From assembly GCA_977006965.1 (NCBI GenBank), contig OZ345355.1:1984001-2048000 (forward strand): a DNA stretch of 64,000 nt, in the 5' to 3' direction. Below the pieces are notes generated by a model that was not told the origin of the DNA, searched no databases, and saw only the letters and a program-made list of their open reading frames with translations. A program made the position numbers and the translations under genes. Positions within the stretch are counted from its first letter, which is position 1. Each line of letters opens with the position of its first letter. This stretch comes from Phymatolithon calcareum. Its lineage: Eukaryota; Rhodophyta; Florideophyceae; Hapalidiales. This document shows positions 1-10,271 of this stretch, piece after piece.

Positions 1-635
1 CTCAATTGACGCCTTGTCCATTCCATGTCGCCGTAAGAGACGATAGTGAAGAAGAGTAGCTTGTCTAGAGCTTTTTCAGTGATATTAATCTCCTCTTTGG
101 TCAGTTGATTTCTTCCGAGGAATTCTTTCAAGTTGCTCATGAAGATTGGTACAGTATCACCGAACTTGTCTGTGAGAAGTGATGTGCTCATTGGGCGGAA
201 CCGACCGAATGCCCACACCCCTGAGGGACTCCTCTGTTAATTAGAAATCACGTCTGCTGCGGGTCCCCAAACTTGGATACCAAGAAGGCGTCAAGAATAG
301 CTCGATTATCGCGCATAAGTCTTGCGGCAGAATCCCTCTCAATCGCTCTTGCAAGTGTTGTCTAGGTACTGTGTCGTGCGCTGCCTTCAGGTCCAATATA
401 GCGTTGCATCACTGCCCTCGTTTTTGTAGTTCCAGCGGTCTCAATATTGTCAGCTCCGTACTCTTCCCTTTTGGAAATTCCAGCTGGAAGTTGACGTTCT
501 TGTATCTTGACGGAGCATAATATCAATTGCGGACTCAACACCCTTTCGGACCTGACTCAGCAGGGATATGGGTCGGAAATTTTTTGGATCGTCATGTTCT
601 CCTTTCTTTTGCAGCCGGACTAAGAGAGCTTTCAT
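1..635 (-). mobile_element. LINE-D-like RT and C-terminal relic
   Basis: Reading the minus strand, 635-450 encodes an RT block with the motif FRPISLLSQVRK, the conserved start of the LINE RT domain. Positions 240-1 match the extreme C-terminal coding end of the LINE-D copy at 19.36-19.56 kb. At about 240 the sequence jumps from C-terminal coding directly to a stretch matching the middle of the RT (compare 20.53-20.60 kb), so the palm and thumb region, including the FADD motif, is deleted. Several frameshifts are present. This is a dead fragment that continues upstream, on the far side of an insertion, with the pieces at 1.09-3.6 kb. Confidence 0.75.
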
Positions 636-1093
636 TTACGTTGTTAGAAGTGTCCCGCATCTCGCTCAAAGATGTTGGAGAAGCTTCGGCTATTGATGAG
701 GAGAAAGAAAAAGTTCGGTTGATGTGAAATGGTTGAGTAGAAGATGAGTTGTGAGTGAATGAGTTCCTTGGTTTATTGAGTTGGCGGACCTCAGGTCAAG
801 ACTATATAGACCTGAGAACTCATCCAACTTGATCAAAAAACCCTAATTGACGACGGAGACACTCTAACCCTAAACAAATTTGTCATAATATCATGTGACA
901 CGTGTAACATGAAAAAATGAAGAATCATCTACTGAGTGGGGGGGAGTATGATTATCATACTCTTATCATAGTTTGACACGTGTCACTGCCAATCTTCTTG
1001 ATTCAAAGTTCTGAGACACTTTGACTTTCGATTTGACACGTCTACACGTGTACCGAGATCATACCTTGATATTGAAGTGTGTTTGCGACTAGA
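636..1093. other. Non-coding insertion splitting the LINE relic
   Basis: LINE coding similarity stops at about 635 and resumes at about 1094, in the segment just upstream of the RT motif. The intervening 458 bp has no convincing frame. It holds several ACACGTG-type motifs (near 898, 980 and 1050), a run of seven G followed by a perfect palindrome, and an AT-rich centre. The short string AGAGCT flanks both sides and may be a target duplication. A solo LTR or other non-autonomous insertion is possible, but no TG...CA boundary could be proved. Confidence 0.45.
944..962. repeat. Palindrome GAGTATGAT-T-ATCATACTC
   Basis: Perfect inverted repeat with 9-bp arms and a single central base, directly downstream of a GGGGGGG run inside the 636-1093 insertion. 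A polypurine run followed by a short inverted repeat resembles the polypurine-tract/LTR boundary of retrotransposons, but no matching second LTR was found. Confidence 0.7.
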
Positions 1094-2426
1094 GCTCCAA
1101 GGAATCACACTTCCAACAAAAGACTGCGCCTTTGCATTCCTCAATGGCCACTTTCAGCATTTCGGTCTTCACTCCATGCAGGTCCGGGGCCTTTCTGGTC
1201 GGAGCTTTCACAATTGGTATTTTGATGAGATTCCGCATTTGAGGAGTACAGGCAAAGTACGTCTTGGTCACCATTCACCGACATCTCGGAATGTCTGGAA
1301 CACATGGGCAGTGAACAGCGTTTTGTGCAATGGACAGCCGGTCATCTTGTTCCTAGACGGTCTTCTTGTTCTCATCATCTGCATTCGGGATATTTGTTCA
1401 ATTGCGCTGGAACCATCCTTTTCCTCAAGGTCGTCAATGTATTCTTGAAACTGCTGCCCCTTCCTTCTGGTCACCAACTTGAGTATATCTTTACGGCATT
1501 CCTCATATCGCTTCCATGCCTCAACTATATCTTGCTCTCGAGCTTTCTCGTGCAGTTCTTTCCAACATTTGAACTTCGTTTCGAGATCTGAGTTCCAGAA
1601 TGTTTTGTAGCGTGGTGGGGTAGTTCTCTGCTCTCTCCATGGCTCACATAGCGTTTCCTCTAGTTTTTCGTTAAGTCGATCTAGTTCCTGTCGAGAGCTG
1701 CACTGTTTCAGATCATCGAGAATTCCTGGAATGGCCGTGCCGCATAGTTCCCGAACCTTTTCTGGTTTCTCGTCATTTCTCTACAGTTTAAATGAGATTT
1801 TGAGCTCTTGCATGGTTTTAGTGAGTCAGAAAGCTTGTCGTACTTTGTCCGTGCTGCATAATACCTGTCCAAACGTCTGTTTGTGAGTAGAGCGTTCCTG
1901 TGTCAATTCGTGTTGTTACGGAAAAGTCAATGTTGCTCTTTAACCGCTTGGTTCGGAAGCTGAACTCTGTCCAAGTTAGGATATCACAGTTCTTTGCTGT
2001 TGCCCAACGGAGAGCTGGATGCCTCTCCGATTTGAGCGGAGATCCCACCTGAGGTGCCGAGAGTTCCAGTCGCAGCAAACAATTGCTTTTCCTCGTGCGT
2101 ACGTATTGACCATGATCAGGTATTTCTATGTTTCCGTTCTGGTTTCCGCCGGAGCCCACAGTGCTTTCGAAAGAATAGCGAAACTCTCCAGAGTTTTGCC
2201 CAGTTCGTGGAGGCGGGCGCATTGCGTTCATAGAGAAGAAATCAGATCGGATTTTCCCTTCTGGTCTCAAGTATGTTTCAGTTATTGCAGCCATGTCTAT
2301 ACCACGGTTTTTCATCGTTTTTTCTACGTATGCTGTGGTCTCCAGAGAGCCTCCAACATTGATGGTTTCCAAACTCCTCTTTGCCTTAACTAGCATTTTA
2401 CGAGGTTTCCTTTTGATGTGGCCCAA
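1094..2426 (-). mobile_element. LINE endonuclease and linker relic
   Basis: Minus-strand frames at 2426-1818 carry a degraded APE-type endonuclease. AITETYLRPEGK corresponds to the catalytic glutamate strand and SNIDFSVTT to the catalytic aspartate strand near the C-terminal end of the domain. The central GDWNARH strand is not recognisable. Frames at 1477-1089 continue into the linker and the segment just before the RT, with a GKAPGLDGVKNEM-like motif (here RKAPDLHGVKTEM). Frameshifts separate the parts. It belongs to the same degenerate element as the RT piece at 1-635 and the ORF1 piece at 2.5-3.6 kb. Confidence 0.65.
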
Positions 2427-2484
2427 GAGTGTCTTCTGTCATATCATTTCTAGTTCGAGGCTTAGTGCGAGAGCTTCTTCAACG

Positions 2485-3602
2485 TCAGAATGGACTATTT
2501 CTGATGCAGTAGCTGCTGTTTTTCTCGATTTCTCTTCTGTATCTGGGAACTGGAGCTCTTCTATTCCCCAGTCTATATTCTCGGTTTGAAGTATCATTTT
2601 CTCTCCGGCCAAGACGGAGATCTGGTGCCACCAGGTTATGCCTATCCGCCGTCACGGCGATTTCGACACATAGGTCGACTAATCTTCTGTTTGCAGCTTT
2701 CAACATGCCGTGGTATCATTCCAGGGAAACAATTTTGTCCGCCTTCGCTACGCAATAGCGCGCTCGTCCCTTTAAGTTTTCAATGTTTCTTTGGCCTTCA
2801 AGAGCGCTTGCTATCTGGCGGGTGTTTAGGACATTCTAAAATGCGCTACAGCTTGGCATGTGTGATATCTTCGCTGATCGAATTGGACTGATAATGTTCG
2901 AGCTATCAACCTTCCCAAGAAGGAGTTCCATTACCGAGATTCCATTGAAAGACACATGCAGAAATATCTGATCGCAAGTAGTTCTCGCACAACTTCTTCA
3001 ATGTACTTCCTGTCCTTCTTCGAGAGGTTTTTAAAAGTGTACTACTTCCACTACTGGGGCGTTTCCAGTTCTCATCATTGGCCCCATTCGTTCAGTGAAG
3101 GCATCTAATTTCAAAATGTCTTCATCAAACTTGCGGATTGAATATTTTCTGCTCTTCGAGCTACGTCAAGGTACGACGGCTTTGCCACATCTTTCTTTCT
3201 GGTGCTTACTATGCTGGGAAGAGCAGCATCGGACAGAATATCGGGAGTTGGTCCCCCAGTTGACTGGATTGAGTTCTGGAGCTGTGAATGCTCCTTCAAT
3301 ATACGGTTCCCTTCCCTGATCCTGACTTCTTGTACTTCCAAGAGATTTACCCGGTTCAAAGTGTCTGCATGTTTCATTTCAATCTCCTCAAAATTCTTCA
3401 CTAGAGTGCTGAAGTCAGTAGCATCTTTCTGGAATGTCTCAGTCTCTTTCTCCGTCTCCGAATTGCAGTTCTTCTCGCCATATTGTGCGGACGGTACCAT
3501 CTGATCAACAAACGACACAACGTCAATTCCACTCTTCTTCGCCAGGCATTTGCTGTATTTAAGCAACAGAGGGACCGTGCTGTAGCTTCCAGTCATATTC
3601 AA
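2485..3602 (-). mobile_element. LINE ORF1 relic with coiled-coil character
   Basis: A 163-codon minus-strand frame (3602-3111) is rich in E, K, Q and N with a heptad-like pattern around its middle (the segment FEEIEMKHADTLNRVNLLEV). It resembles the coiled-coil part of LINE ORF1 nucleic-acid-binding proteins and lies directly upstream of the endonuclease relic, as expected for ORF1. A further minus frame at 2706-2485 may be the damaged C-terminal part. No zinc knuckle is visible. The assignment rests mainly on position and composition. Confidence 0.5.
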
Positions 3603-4069
3603 TTCACATAGACACTAGTGCCACTTGAACCAGTCCGTCAGACAGTGTGGGTCCAGTGGTCGGTTCTCAGTAGCACAAGTCTTCCTAAACACGATCATGT
3701 TTTCAAATGCAAGTTTTCTCCCGATTTTGCTCGCCTTCGTCCAGAATTCCAGCACAATCGCGCGCCCAGTGGGATCCATCGTGTTCTAATTTCACTGCGG
3801 ATCTGAGAAAAATGGCACAGGGTGCGTTGAAGCAGGCGGAAGGCTTTGTGCCTTTCCTCTTCGCACTGATGTGGGATTTTTACGTTTGTGCTAAATTGGG
3901 ACACAGATCAGTTTTTCTCAACCCCGTAAGTTTGGACTATCCTTGGTATATGTAAAGGCCGTTGACGTGGCCTGTAGGGTCGTAGAGTGACTCTGTCAAT
4001 TTTCACTCGTAGGGGCTTAAGTCGTGCACTCTGCTGACCGTTCCTCAGGACGGACATTTATTTCTAGTC
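3603..4069. other. Unassigned stretch between two LINE relics
   Basis: Only short frames occur here and none resembles a known protein. By position it could be the 5' end of the minus-strand LINE relic (5' UTR or start of ORF1), but no supporting motif was seen. Confidence 0.3.
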
Positions 4070-5050
4070 GCTCTAGACATCGCAGATGTAGGCGCAGTCC
4101 TCTTTGCGGATGACGTTCTCTTATCGGCAAAGTCTCCAGCGGGACTACAGAGACTGTTAAATATAGCATCGAAATGGGAGATGGACAGACAGATGATTAG
4201 GAACACGAAAGCTGGTAAGAGTTAATCTCTTCTCTCGGACGGCACAAGATCATCTTTTTCAAGCTTCGAGAGAGAACGCTGGAAAAGGTCTAAGACGTTT
4301 CATACCTTGGCATCTCTGTGAGATGAGGACGCTTTGGTTTTCTTTTCTGTTCTTTATTGTCATCGATGAGGACTTGTGTGACTTGGAGATTCAATCAAGG
4401 CCAATAACAAGCATGATTAGTCATCCAATGTGTGGTGGAGATGTACAGTAGAGACTGATATCTCAGCGGCCTCCACTGGATTTGGACCGCTTCCACTGTT
4501 TTATAACGTAGATGGTATTGACGCACGAGAAGGGCATATCATGCGCGAAGGGCTTTAATGATCTACAGAAAGAGGTAATTGTCTGTTTGATACGTTGCTG
4601 GGAAGGGAAATCTGAAACTGGCAACAGGCCGGGAAAACGAAGGCGCAAAAATTTGTGCAGGGGAACATAATAGCAGGGAGATAGGAAGAGAGGGGGGAGG
4701 AGGCCCGTGAAAGTTCACGGTGTCGTGAAAAGAGGAAAGGAAACGCTTTCATTTCGGCAACAATCTAAGTTGATTCGATTCTCCAATGTTCCTGAACATA
4801 AGCGACCCGAACAGAGTACAGGGCCAAATCCGGAAGCCGAGGTGGTCAGCTCGAAGCTTCACGGTGCGACTAATGAAACGTGCTGACAGTTGGAGCACTT
4901 TCGGATTCCTGAGGTCGCCATGACGAAAGAGCGGCTATTGCTCCTGTGAGACGATTTCAAAATCTCGCCCACCAATGACGTAGTTACCGACGCAAAAATT
5001 CTTGAGTACATCCGACAGTCCAAGATTGCGGTCTATCACTTGGAGTAACG
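4070..5050 (+). mobile_element. LINE-D RT relic, plus strand, split in two
   Basis: Positions 4070-4325 encode LDIADVGAVLFADDVLL followed by a WNTKAGKSEVL-like segment, the catalytic FADD core and downstream palm of the RT. They match the minus-strand LINE-D copy at 20.2-20.5 kb. Similarity continues at about 4971-5045 (a stretch resembling RIRQAKIAVYQL) after an unrelated block, so the fragment was split. An in-frame stop follows the GKS motif. No intact frame remains. Confidence 0.7.
4326..4970. other. About 645-bp insertion within the LINE-D RT relic
   Basis: LINE-D similarity is interrupted after the codons for the YLGIS motif and resumes six to eight codons later at about 4971. The insert has no coherent frame and no recognisable terminal inverted repeats. 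Its identity is unknown. Confidence 0.4.
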
Positions 5051-5700
5051 GGGTATCTCTAAGTTAAATTCGTCTGGCTACTCAAAACGTTCTTGATTCG
5101 TAGTTCTCTCCGAACAAGAGCTCCTGTGAGTGTCTTGCACTCAAAATCAATTTCTGTACTCATATTAGACGACTCTAGAGTACGTTGTAAGGCGACGAGT
5201 TCGATCACCGCGGTAATCCCACAATAGGCACCCAATACTGATTTCCTCCAAAATAGTGCTCGGTTGGATCTCAACCTTAGGCACCTTAAAAGTGCTGTTC
5301 TTTCTTCTGTCTCAAGGATCCCTGATAGCTTTCCTTCGATAGGAATCTTCATTTATCTGCATTCTTCTTCCTTTTCCCATACCTTAATTGTTTCTTCTCT
5401 CCTCCTCTTCTTCATGACAGATCCTTCCTGGGCTTTCTGAAGGGCTTGTCGCAGGTCTTCATAAATCTTGAGATATTCAATATCCTTCATTGCTTCCTTT
5501 ACGTCTTCATCTCTTCCAAAGTACTCTTCTGCTTCTTCAAGGCGCTTTTTGCGTCTTACTAGGCTTAATGAAAACCTTTCTGCTTGATACCGTCTCCTCA
5601 TCTTTGGTGGTCCCAGTCGGCACAGAACTTGCATTCGATCCCGGCGGTGTTCCGCATACTTTCAAAAACCATTCTTGTAGAACAAGCCCTCTGCTGATCT
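5040..5700 (-). mobile_element. LINE-B C-terminal relic with a nonsense codon
   Basis: Minus frames 5634-5353 and 5352-5059 together form the LINE-B ORF2 C-terminal region seen in the longer copy at 60.7-61.7 kb: a basic helical segment beginning MRRRYQAERF, a charged stretch, then the LWRKSVLGAYCG motif. They are in the same frame and separated by a single TAA (5353-5355), where the sister copy has a serine TCA codon, so one point mutation closed the frame. The usual 3' tail (atatcccc) is missing, so the 3' end is also lost. Confidence 0.8.
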
Positions 5701-6404
5701 GACCCAGTAAGAACCAATCCTGAGTGTCCGGGACCAGGATTGAAGAATATGATAAGCTGAAGCAATTGGATTGCGTGTCGGAATAGAGTTGGGCACAGAA
5801 CGAAAGACTTACACGTACAAAACGTTTTCATAGCGCTTCGAAGTCGACAGTGATGCAAATTCGCTAACGCAGTAGCGGCTCTTTCACAAGGAAGAAGGAG
5901 CAGGAGCAAACATTCGAAATAAGCAAGAGAGAGGCTGACCGTACCGAACGGACCATAAACGACACAAGACCAGTTTCCAGCGCGGGCTCCTGTGCTCGCG
6001 ACGGCGAAAGTGGCCGTAGCGATCAAACAGTGCAAAGCGCTTGTTTCGGTGGTAATCTCATCGAACAAGGTTGGCGCGATCGCGAAACCACCCGCCTGGG
6101 GCTCGACGAATCGAGAACTCGGCACGGTCGAAATGCTAGACCCAACCCCGCCGTCGCCGGATTTCGAAGAAATCTTGCGCATTTTAAGCGGATTTTATAC
6201 AAGCCGGCTATCATAACCGGTCAAGCCACTCGTGCACCTGTGCGTCACAGGATGGAGACAAGAGCTAAGTTAGGAAATTTCCGCACTTCATTGCATGTTT
6301 CAGGATTTTAGAAATTTAAGAAAATTCAACAGATAGCGGCTTGAAAATTGGCAAACAGAGATATCGGATTGATCCGCAATCCGTCCGAATCGAATCTTAA
6401 CTCG
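5700..6404. other. Unassigned stretch with a shared dispersed motif
   Basis: A 194-codon minus-strand frame covers 6182-5598, but its 3' part overlaps the LINE-B relic in another frame and its composition is not convincing. At 6205-6221 the string GGCTATCATAACCGGTC occurs. Almost the same string reappears near 56.33-56.35 kb, next to another GC-rich segment, so a dispersed repeat is possible. Nothing else is recognised. Confidence 0.35.
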
Positions 6405-6458
6405 AAGGAAGAAGAAGAAAGTTAGATTTTTATTTAAAAGTTACCAACGCATCTGCTG
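6405..6458 (-). mobile_element. LINE-A 3'-terminal stub (about 54 bp)
   Basis: GAAGAAGAAG followed by the reverse complement of the LINE-A 3' end (the part reading ACGCATCTGC in plus orientation). Only the last few tens of bases of the element remain, directly abutting the LINE-B 3' end at 6459. Confidence 0.75.
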
Positions 6459-6733
6459 ACGGGGTTATATGTTGATTTATTTTAAAAGCTCCCAATACAT
6501 CAATTTGATCTACAGGGCAGCTGTTCGCAGTCTTCCACATTCATCTCTCTACTAGTGACCTAATATCTCCTTAATCCGAATTTCTCTCCCTGAGAGGTCT
6601 GGAGTGAGTCGTTCGCATTCATATTCTGTTTCTTGGTCCATCTTCATGCACTGTACTGTGCGTTGGCGCACAACGAGCTCAACCACAGCACCAGGCACAA
6701 AGTACTGCGCTAAAACTGATTTTCTCCACAAAG
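6459..6733 (-). mobile_element. LINE-B 3' end, left half of a split copy
   Basis: Minus-strand reading gives LWRKSVLAQYF through to a C-terminal stop, then the LINE-B 3' UTR ending in the typical TAAATCAACATATA tail (reverse complement near 6465-6485). It is the direct continuation of the LINE-B coding sequence at 12960-13785, whose last motif is also LWRK. The two halves share the duplicated bases 6720-6733 = 12960-12973. Confidence 0.85.
6720..6733. repeat. Left 14-bp target-site duplication TTTTCTCCACAAAG
   Basis: Identical to 12960-12973. It flanks the 6.2-kb LINE-A composite inserted into LINE-B. Confidence 0.85.
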
Positions 6734-6948
6734 AAGAAGAACAAGGGTAGGTTTTTTATATAAAATTTACCAACGCATCTGCAGACACTTGGGGCAACTT
6801 TGCGAAGGCTATTGAGCCAAGAACAGGGTCTATCGTTCTTATATGTTAGCGTGGTCGATTTCGACACGATCTGGCGGAAATACCAAAACCTAACTCTGGT
6901 TTTGAGCCTCGAGGGGGGAATATTTTCCACTGTCTTGAGTCACGGGTT
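6734..6948 (-). mobile_element. LINE-A 3' UTR and CTT tail
   Basis: Begins after the ORF2 stop and ends with an A/T-rich segment followed by CTT repeats (GAAGAAGAAC on the plus strand at about 6732). Closely similar segments occur at 12690-12959, 41474-41688 and 40634-40836. A conserved CCTCGAGG-centred block and the stretch giving ACGCATCTGCAGAC in plus orientation identify the family. Confidence 0.85.
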
Positions 6949-7635
6949 TCAGGTTTCGAGAGCAGCCTTGGCCGATTGATATATAGCAAAGATTTCGCCG
7001 AGTGCCCTCCTTGTAAAAGCACTTTCTTTATATGATAGCTTGTCTTTTGATAGGCCAGACTTGAGATCTTCGATAGCATCCTTTGCGGTTTGTCCAGTTA
7101 TGTCTATGAGCTCGGAGGTGCTCATAGGCGAGAACATTCCAAATGCCCATTTAATCGCCAGGGTCCTGTACGTCCTTGACTTGAAGCCCAAGTATGGTGG
7201 CAGTGTGGTCTTGATATTCGGGATGGGGCCTTTTTTACGTTTTTCCACATTCGTGGCAGCTTCCAAGATCTTTTGTCTTTGATGAGGCGTAGTTTCATAC
7301 GCCGCTCTAAAGAGGTGAGGGTTTATTTTGGCGTAGGTTACTTCCAGATTTGCGGTTTCAATCTCCTTCGGGTGTTGCATCTGTGTCGGTTTTGACTCAA
7401 GATTTTCCGCGTGCCTCATTAGTCTTCCCACAAAAAATCTTGCAAGTATGTCCCTTCTGTCCTTCGGCTTCACAATACGGCACATCGCTCTGCTTCCTTC
7501 CGCACTCCTTCTGCCCGGTTTCCCAAATATATGGCCGAAGAACATCGACTCCACCTTCATGATCTCAAGCTCTACTTTGGGTGTCCATGGTTTCATATTT
7601 ACTGCATACTCCCACGTCGACTGCAAGGATGGCAC
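6949..7635 (-). pseudogene. LINE-A ORF2 C-terminal domain
   Basis: This open 228-codon frame is the C-terminal part of a LINE ORF2. It begins in the thumb region at WEYAVNMKPWTPK and runs through a basic helical region (CRIVKPKDRRDILAR), a KKGPIPNIKTTLPPYL segment and the family signature LAIKWAFGMFSPMST to the stop. The motif order matches the intact LINE-E protein (WEYALHLTPW, then VKWYVGRFPPR). It is out of frame with the upstream RT because about 100 codons, between WNT and the thumb, are missing. The frame is therefore the 3' part of a broken gene, not an independent protein. Confidence 0.75.
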
Positions 7636-8656
7636 TTGTTGTCGTATTCCACTTCATTTCATTCTTTTCTGCCCATTTTGACGCCAGCTCTAGAATTTTC
7701 TGAAGCCCCTTTGCAGAGGTGGCTGTCAGCTTGACATCATCTGCAAAGAACTTGCAAGGCTCTTTCGACACATCTTCGGGGATTGAGTCGAGCTCCATGG
7801 CAAATGCGTCCATAAAAATATTGTAGAAACATGGGCTTAGGGGAGGGACTTGTGCCACCCCCTTGTCGATGGTGAACAATTCGCCGTTTTCATTCTCAAT
7901 ATAAGAAGGGTCTAAGAACGGCATAATCATCTCGGATATACTTGGCTCAAGAACTCTTCATAATCTTCTGGCGAGCGTGTCTCTTGGGACCGAGTCGTAT
8001 GCTGCCTTTAAGTCCGAGATAGCGATATAGCTGTGGCCTTGCTGTCGGAGAGCTTCTGCGTAGAGAAGGGCAAGCTCTGTCCCTTTGTTTTTCTGAAATC
8101 ACAATTGAGACACATGAAATTTATAGTTTCGTAGTATCAGCTTGTTCAATGCCATCTCGATGATTTTCCGGGTATGGCTAAGCAGCGAGATGGGACGGTA
8201 GCTTTCCGGCTTGCTAGTTTCTCCGCAATTATAGATTGCGACGACTTTCGTTCTTTTCCACTCCAATGGGGTCGTATGAAGTCGGCCACAGGCTTGACAT
8301 AACGCGAACAACATTCTGGTGCTCAGTTTTGGGTCTATATTCAGCATCTCGTTCTTAAGTTGGTCTAGTCCCGGTGCTTTTCCATCGGGACTCGATAATA
8401 TTGCCGATTCTATGTCATGGCGGAACGTCCAATCTGGGCTGAACTCTCTTGTATCGCCTCTCCATGTATTTTTTGCAGAGCATACGTTGGCAATGTGAGC
8501 AAGGAAGAGGCTCGGTGAGAGCTCCCCACCTTGTTTCATGTTCTCCTTGTATCTTCGCGTGAGAGCTCTTGCCATTTTCGAAGTTTTCGCAAATGCGGTA
8601 GCCGCCGGTAGTTCGTCGAGCTCGTCGAGCAATCGGGTGTATGACCTGTTTTTCAC
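7565..8656 (-). pseudogene. LINE-A reverse transcriptase
   Basis: Two frames make up the RT. 8656-8099 contains GKAPGLDQLKNEM, EWKRTKVVAIYN and YRPISLLSHTRKIIE (finger motifs). 7930-7565 contains an altered version of the VPQGSPLSP motif (VAQVPPLSPCFYN) and the catalytic FFADDVKL. The region between them (GTELALLYAEAL, then AISDLKAAYDSVPRDT, motif A) can be read in a third frame. A deletion after WNT removes the segment leading to the thumb. The catalytic aspartates are still encoded, but frameshifts and the deletion make the gene non-functional. Confidence 0.8.
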
Positions 8657-8673
8657 AGCCTACATTGACATTT

Positions 8674-8985
8674 TCATCTTTGCCTTAAATTTCTTGTGAA
8701 TCTCCGCGTCTGGCTCAGTTTTGGACCGTCGGGCTTTCCTAAACAGACTTGTACGCTCCTTAGCCATTGAGTCCAGCTCCTCATTCCAAAAGGAAGATTG
8801 CGTCCTGTCCGGATAATTTTTTTGCGCCATGGTCGGAGTAGAGCTTTCACTATGGAGTCGTAAACATCGTTAAGGTTCTTTTTCGTCATACACTCTATGA
8901 GTCTCATGATGAGTGCGAGGAGCACAATGTTATACTTGACGCGGACGTTATCGACAACCTCAGGCTCGGAAAGCCCTCGTGTCAC
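8674..8985 (-). pseudogene. LINE-A linker between endonuclease and RT
   Basis: A 103-codon frame resembling the linker of other copies here: a helix around YDSIVKALLRPWRKK, then FGMRSWTQWLRSVQ, matching FKIFWNNELDKLAKK in the LINE-B copy, followed by RRFTRNLRQR. The domain normally joins the endonuclease to the RT. It is separated from the endonuclease by loss of the domain's C-terminal strands. Confidence 0.6.
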
Positions 8986-9102
8986 AATAACCTTCTTTTG
9001 TCCTCGAAAGTTTCCGCCTTGATGGAATTCGAACCATTACGGGCTTGTGTTGGAGCCTCCCATCTGTGTTTTTGTAACCATCCCAAAAGGAAGGCACCTC
9101 TT

Positions 9103-9584
9103 CTATTTGTTTTCTTGTCCTATAATTCGTGGCGCGCATTCCAGTCCCCTATGGCCAAGGCTGGTCCTCTGCTGTAAGACTGCAGCATTGACAAGCATAC
9201 TTGTACGTTTTTTCATTCGAACCTTTAAGAGCGGCTGAAGGTGATATATAGCAGACAGAGACGAAAACCTTTCCAACCTGCGCAATTATCACCTGGAAGT
9301 TTCTTTCAGCTCTCTTGAAGATTACTCGCCAGCGGACCGAGCCCGCGAATATGAGTGCCACACTTCCATGTGGCTTGTCCGATGTGTTCTCACATGGCCG
9401 AGGTGCCCCAATTTGGGGAAAGCTCGTCCGAACTTTCCCCTCTGCCTTGCAATGAGTTTCCGTGACTCCCACTACTGCACATCCATGCTCCCTTATAAGT
9501 CTCTTCGCATAGACTCCGGCTTCTCCCGAGCCGCCTGGCGACTTGCAGGCTTCTTATAGTTATCACTTTCCTTCCTTGCGTCAC
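9103..9584 (-). pseudogene. LINE-A APE-type endonuclease, truncated
   Basis: Minus frames read ITIRSLQVARRLGGS (N-terminal strand), GVTETHCKAEGK (catalytic glutamate), a central part with VSVCYISPSAALKG, and after a frameshift GDWNARHEL, the catalytic strand. The later SNIDIF and histidine strands are absent: coding similarity passes from GDWNARH straight to sequence just before the linker. Cleavage activity would not be expected from this copy. Confidence 0.7.
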
Positions 9585-9599
9585 CGTTGGGCGCAGGCT

Positions 9600-10271
9600 G
9601 GGACCTTCGCATCTTGATCTTCAACCGGCACGGTACGGATATTGCAGGTTCTGTTTCCCCCGCATACCGTCTGTTCTGCTCTTCTAATAGGATATCATTT
9701 CCTTTGTCTGCCTGTCTTTTACCAAAGTCGGGCACCGGCATAAACCATTGGAAGCCTGGAGCATCGTGTCGTGCGCAGTACCACAGCATGTAAGTTCCTG
9801 GTTCGCCTCTCCATCTGGTCCACGATCTTTCCATTCCTCAAAGAGTCTTCAAACATATTGAAGTTCTGAAGATGTTCCATTCCCGCGGCTTTCAGCTCGT
9901 TCAGCGTATCTGCGTTGCGTCCAACGCAACCATCATACACTCCATTTCCTACAAGACTAGCTCCCTTCAAATTGTCATTACAGCTTGCATTTACATCAAG
10001 CCCTTACAAATAGCATTACAGTCATTACAGTACCATAGGTTTCGATACGTACATACACCATGAAGGATCATCAAGGGCAAACATTAGAACCGCTGCTTAC
10101 AGCTCACATGTGCTTACACTATAAGCATTACAGCGGAGCCTGCGGCGGGCTAGGAAGACGCGAAACGGCTTCCAGATTCTTCCATTGATCCATTTATCAT
10201 ATTGCCAAGTCATCTTTGATCCAATTCTTTTTCTAGAAAGGTCGTCGCGAAGCGGCGCCCTCGGCGTTTTG
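9600..10271 (-). other. LINE-A region between ORF1 and ORF2
   Basis: A 113-codon minus frame (9834-9493) partly overlaps the endonuclease start and could be damaged inter-ORF or ORF1 sequence. The string CATTACAG recurs about four times between 9974 and 10131. No domain is recognised. Confidence 0.35.

Noticed and set aside
636-1093. Solo LTR of a copia-like element
   Set aside because: A G-run and short inverted repeat suggest it, but TG...CA ends and a clean 5-bp duplication could not be found.
5598-6182. 194-codon minus-strand frame
   Set aside because: Its last part overlaps LINE-B coding in another frame, and its composition and lack of motifs suggest an incidental open frame.
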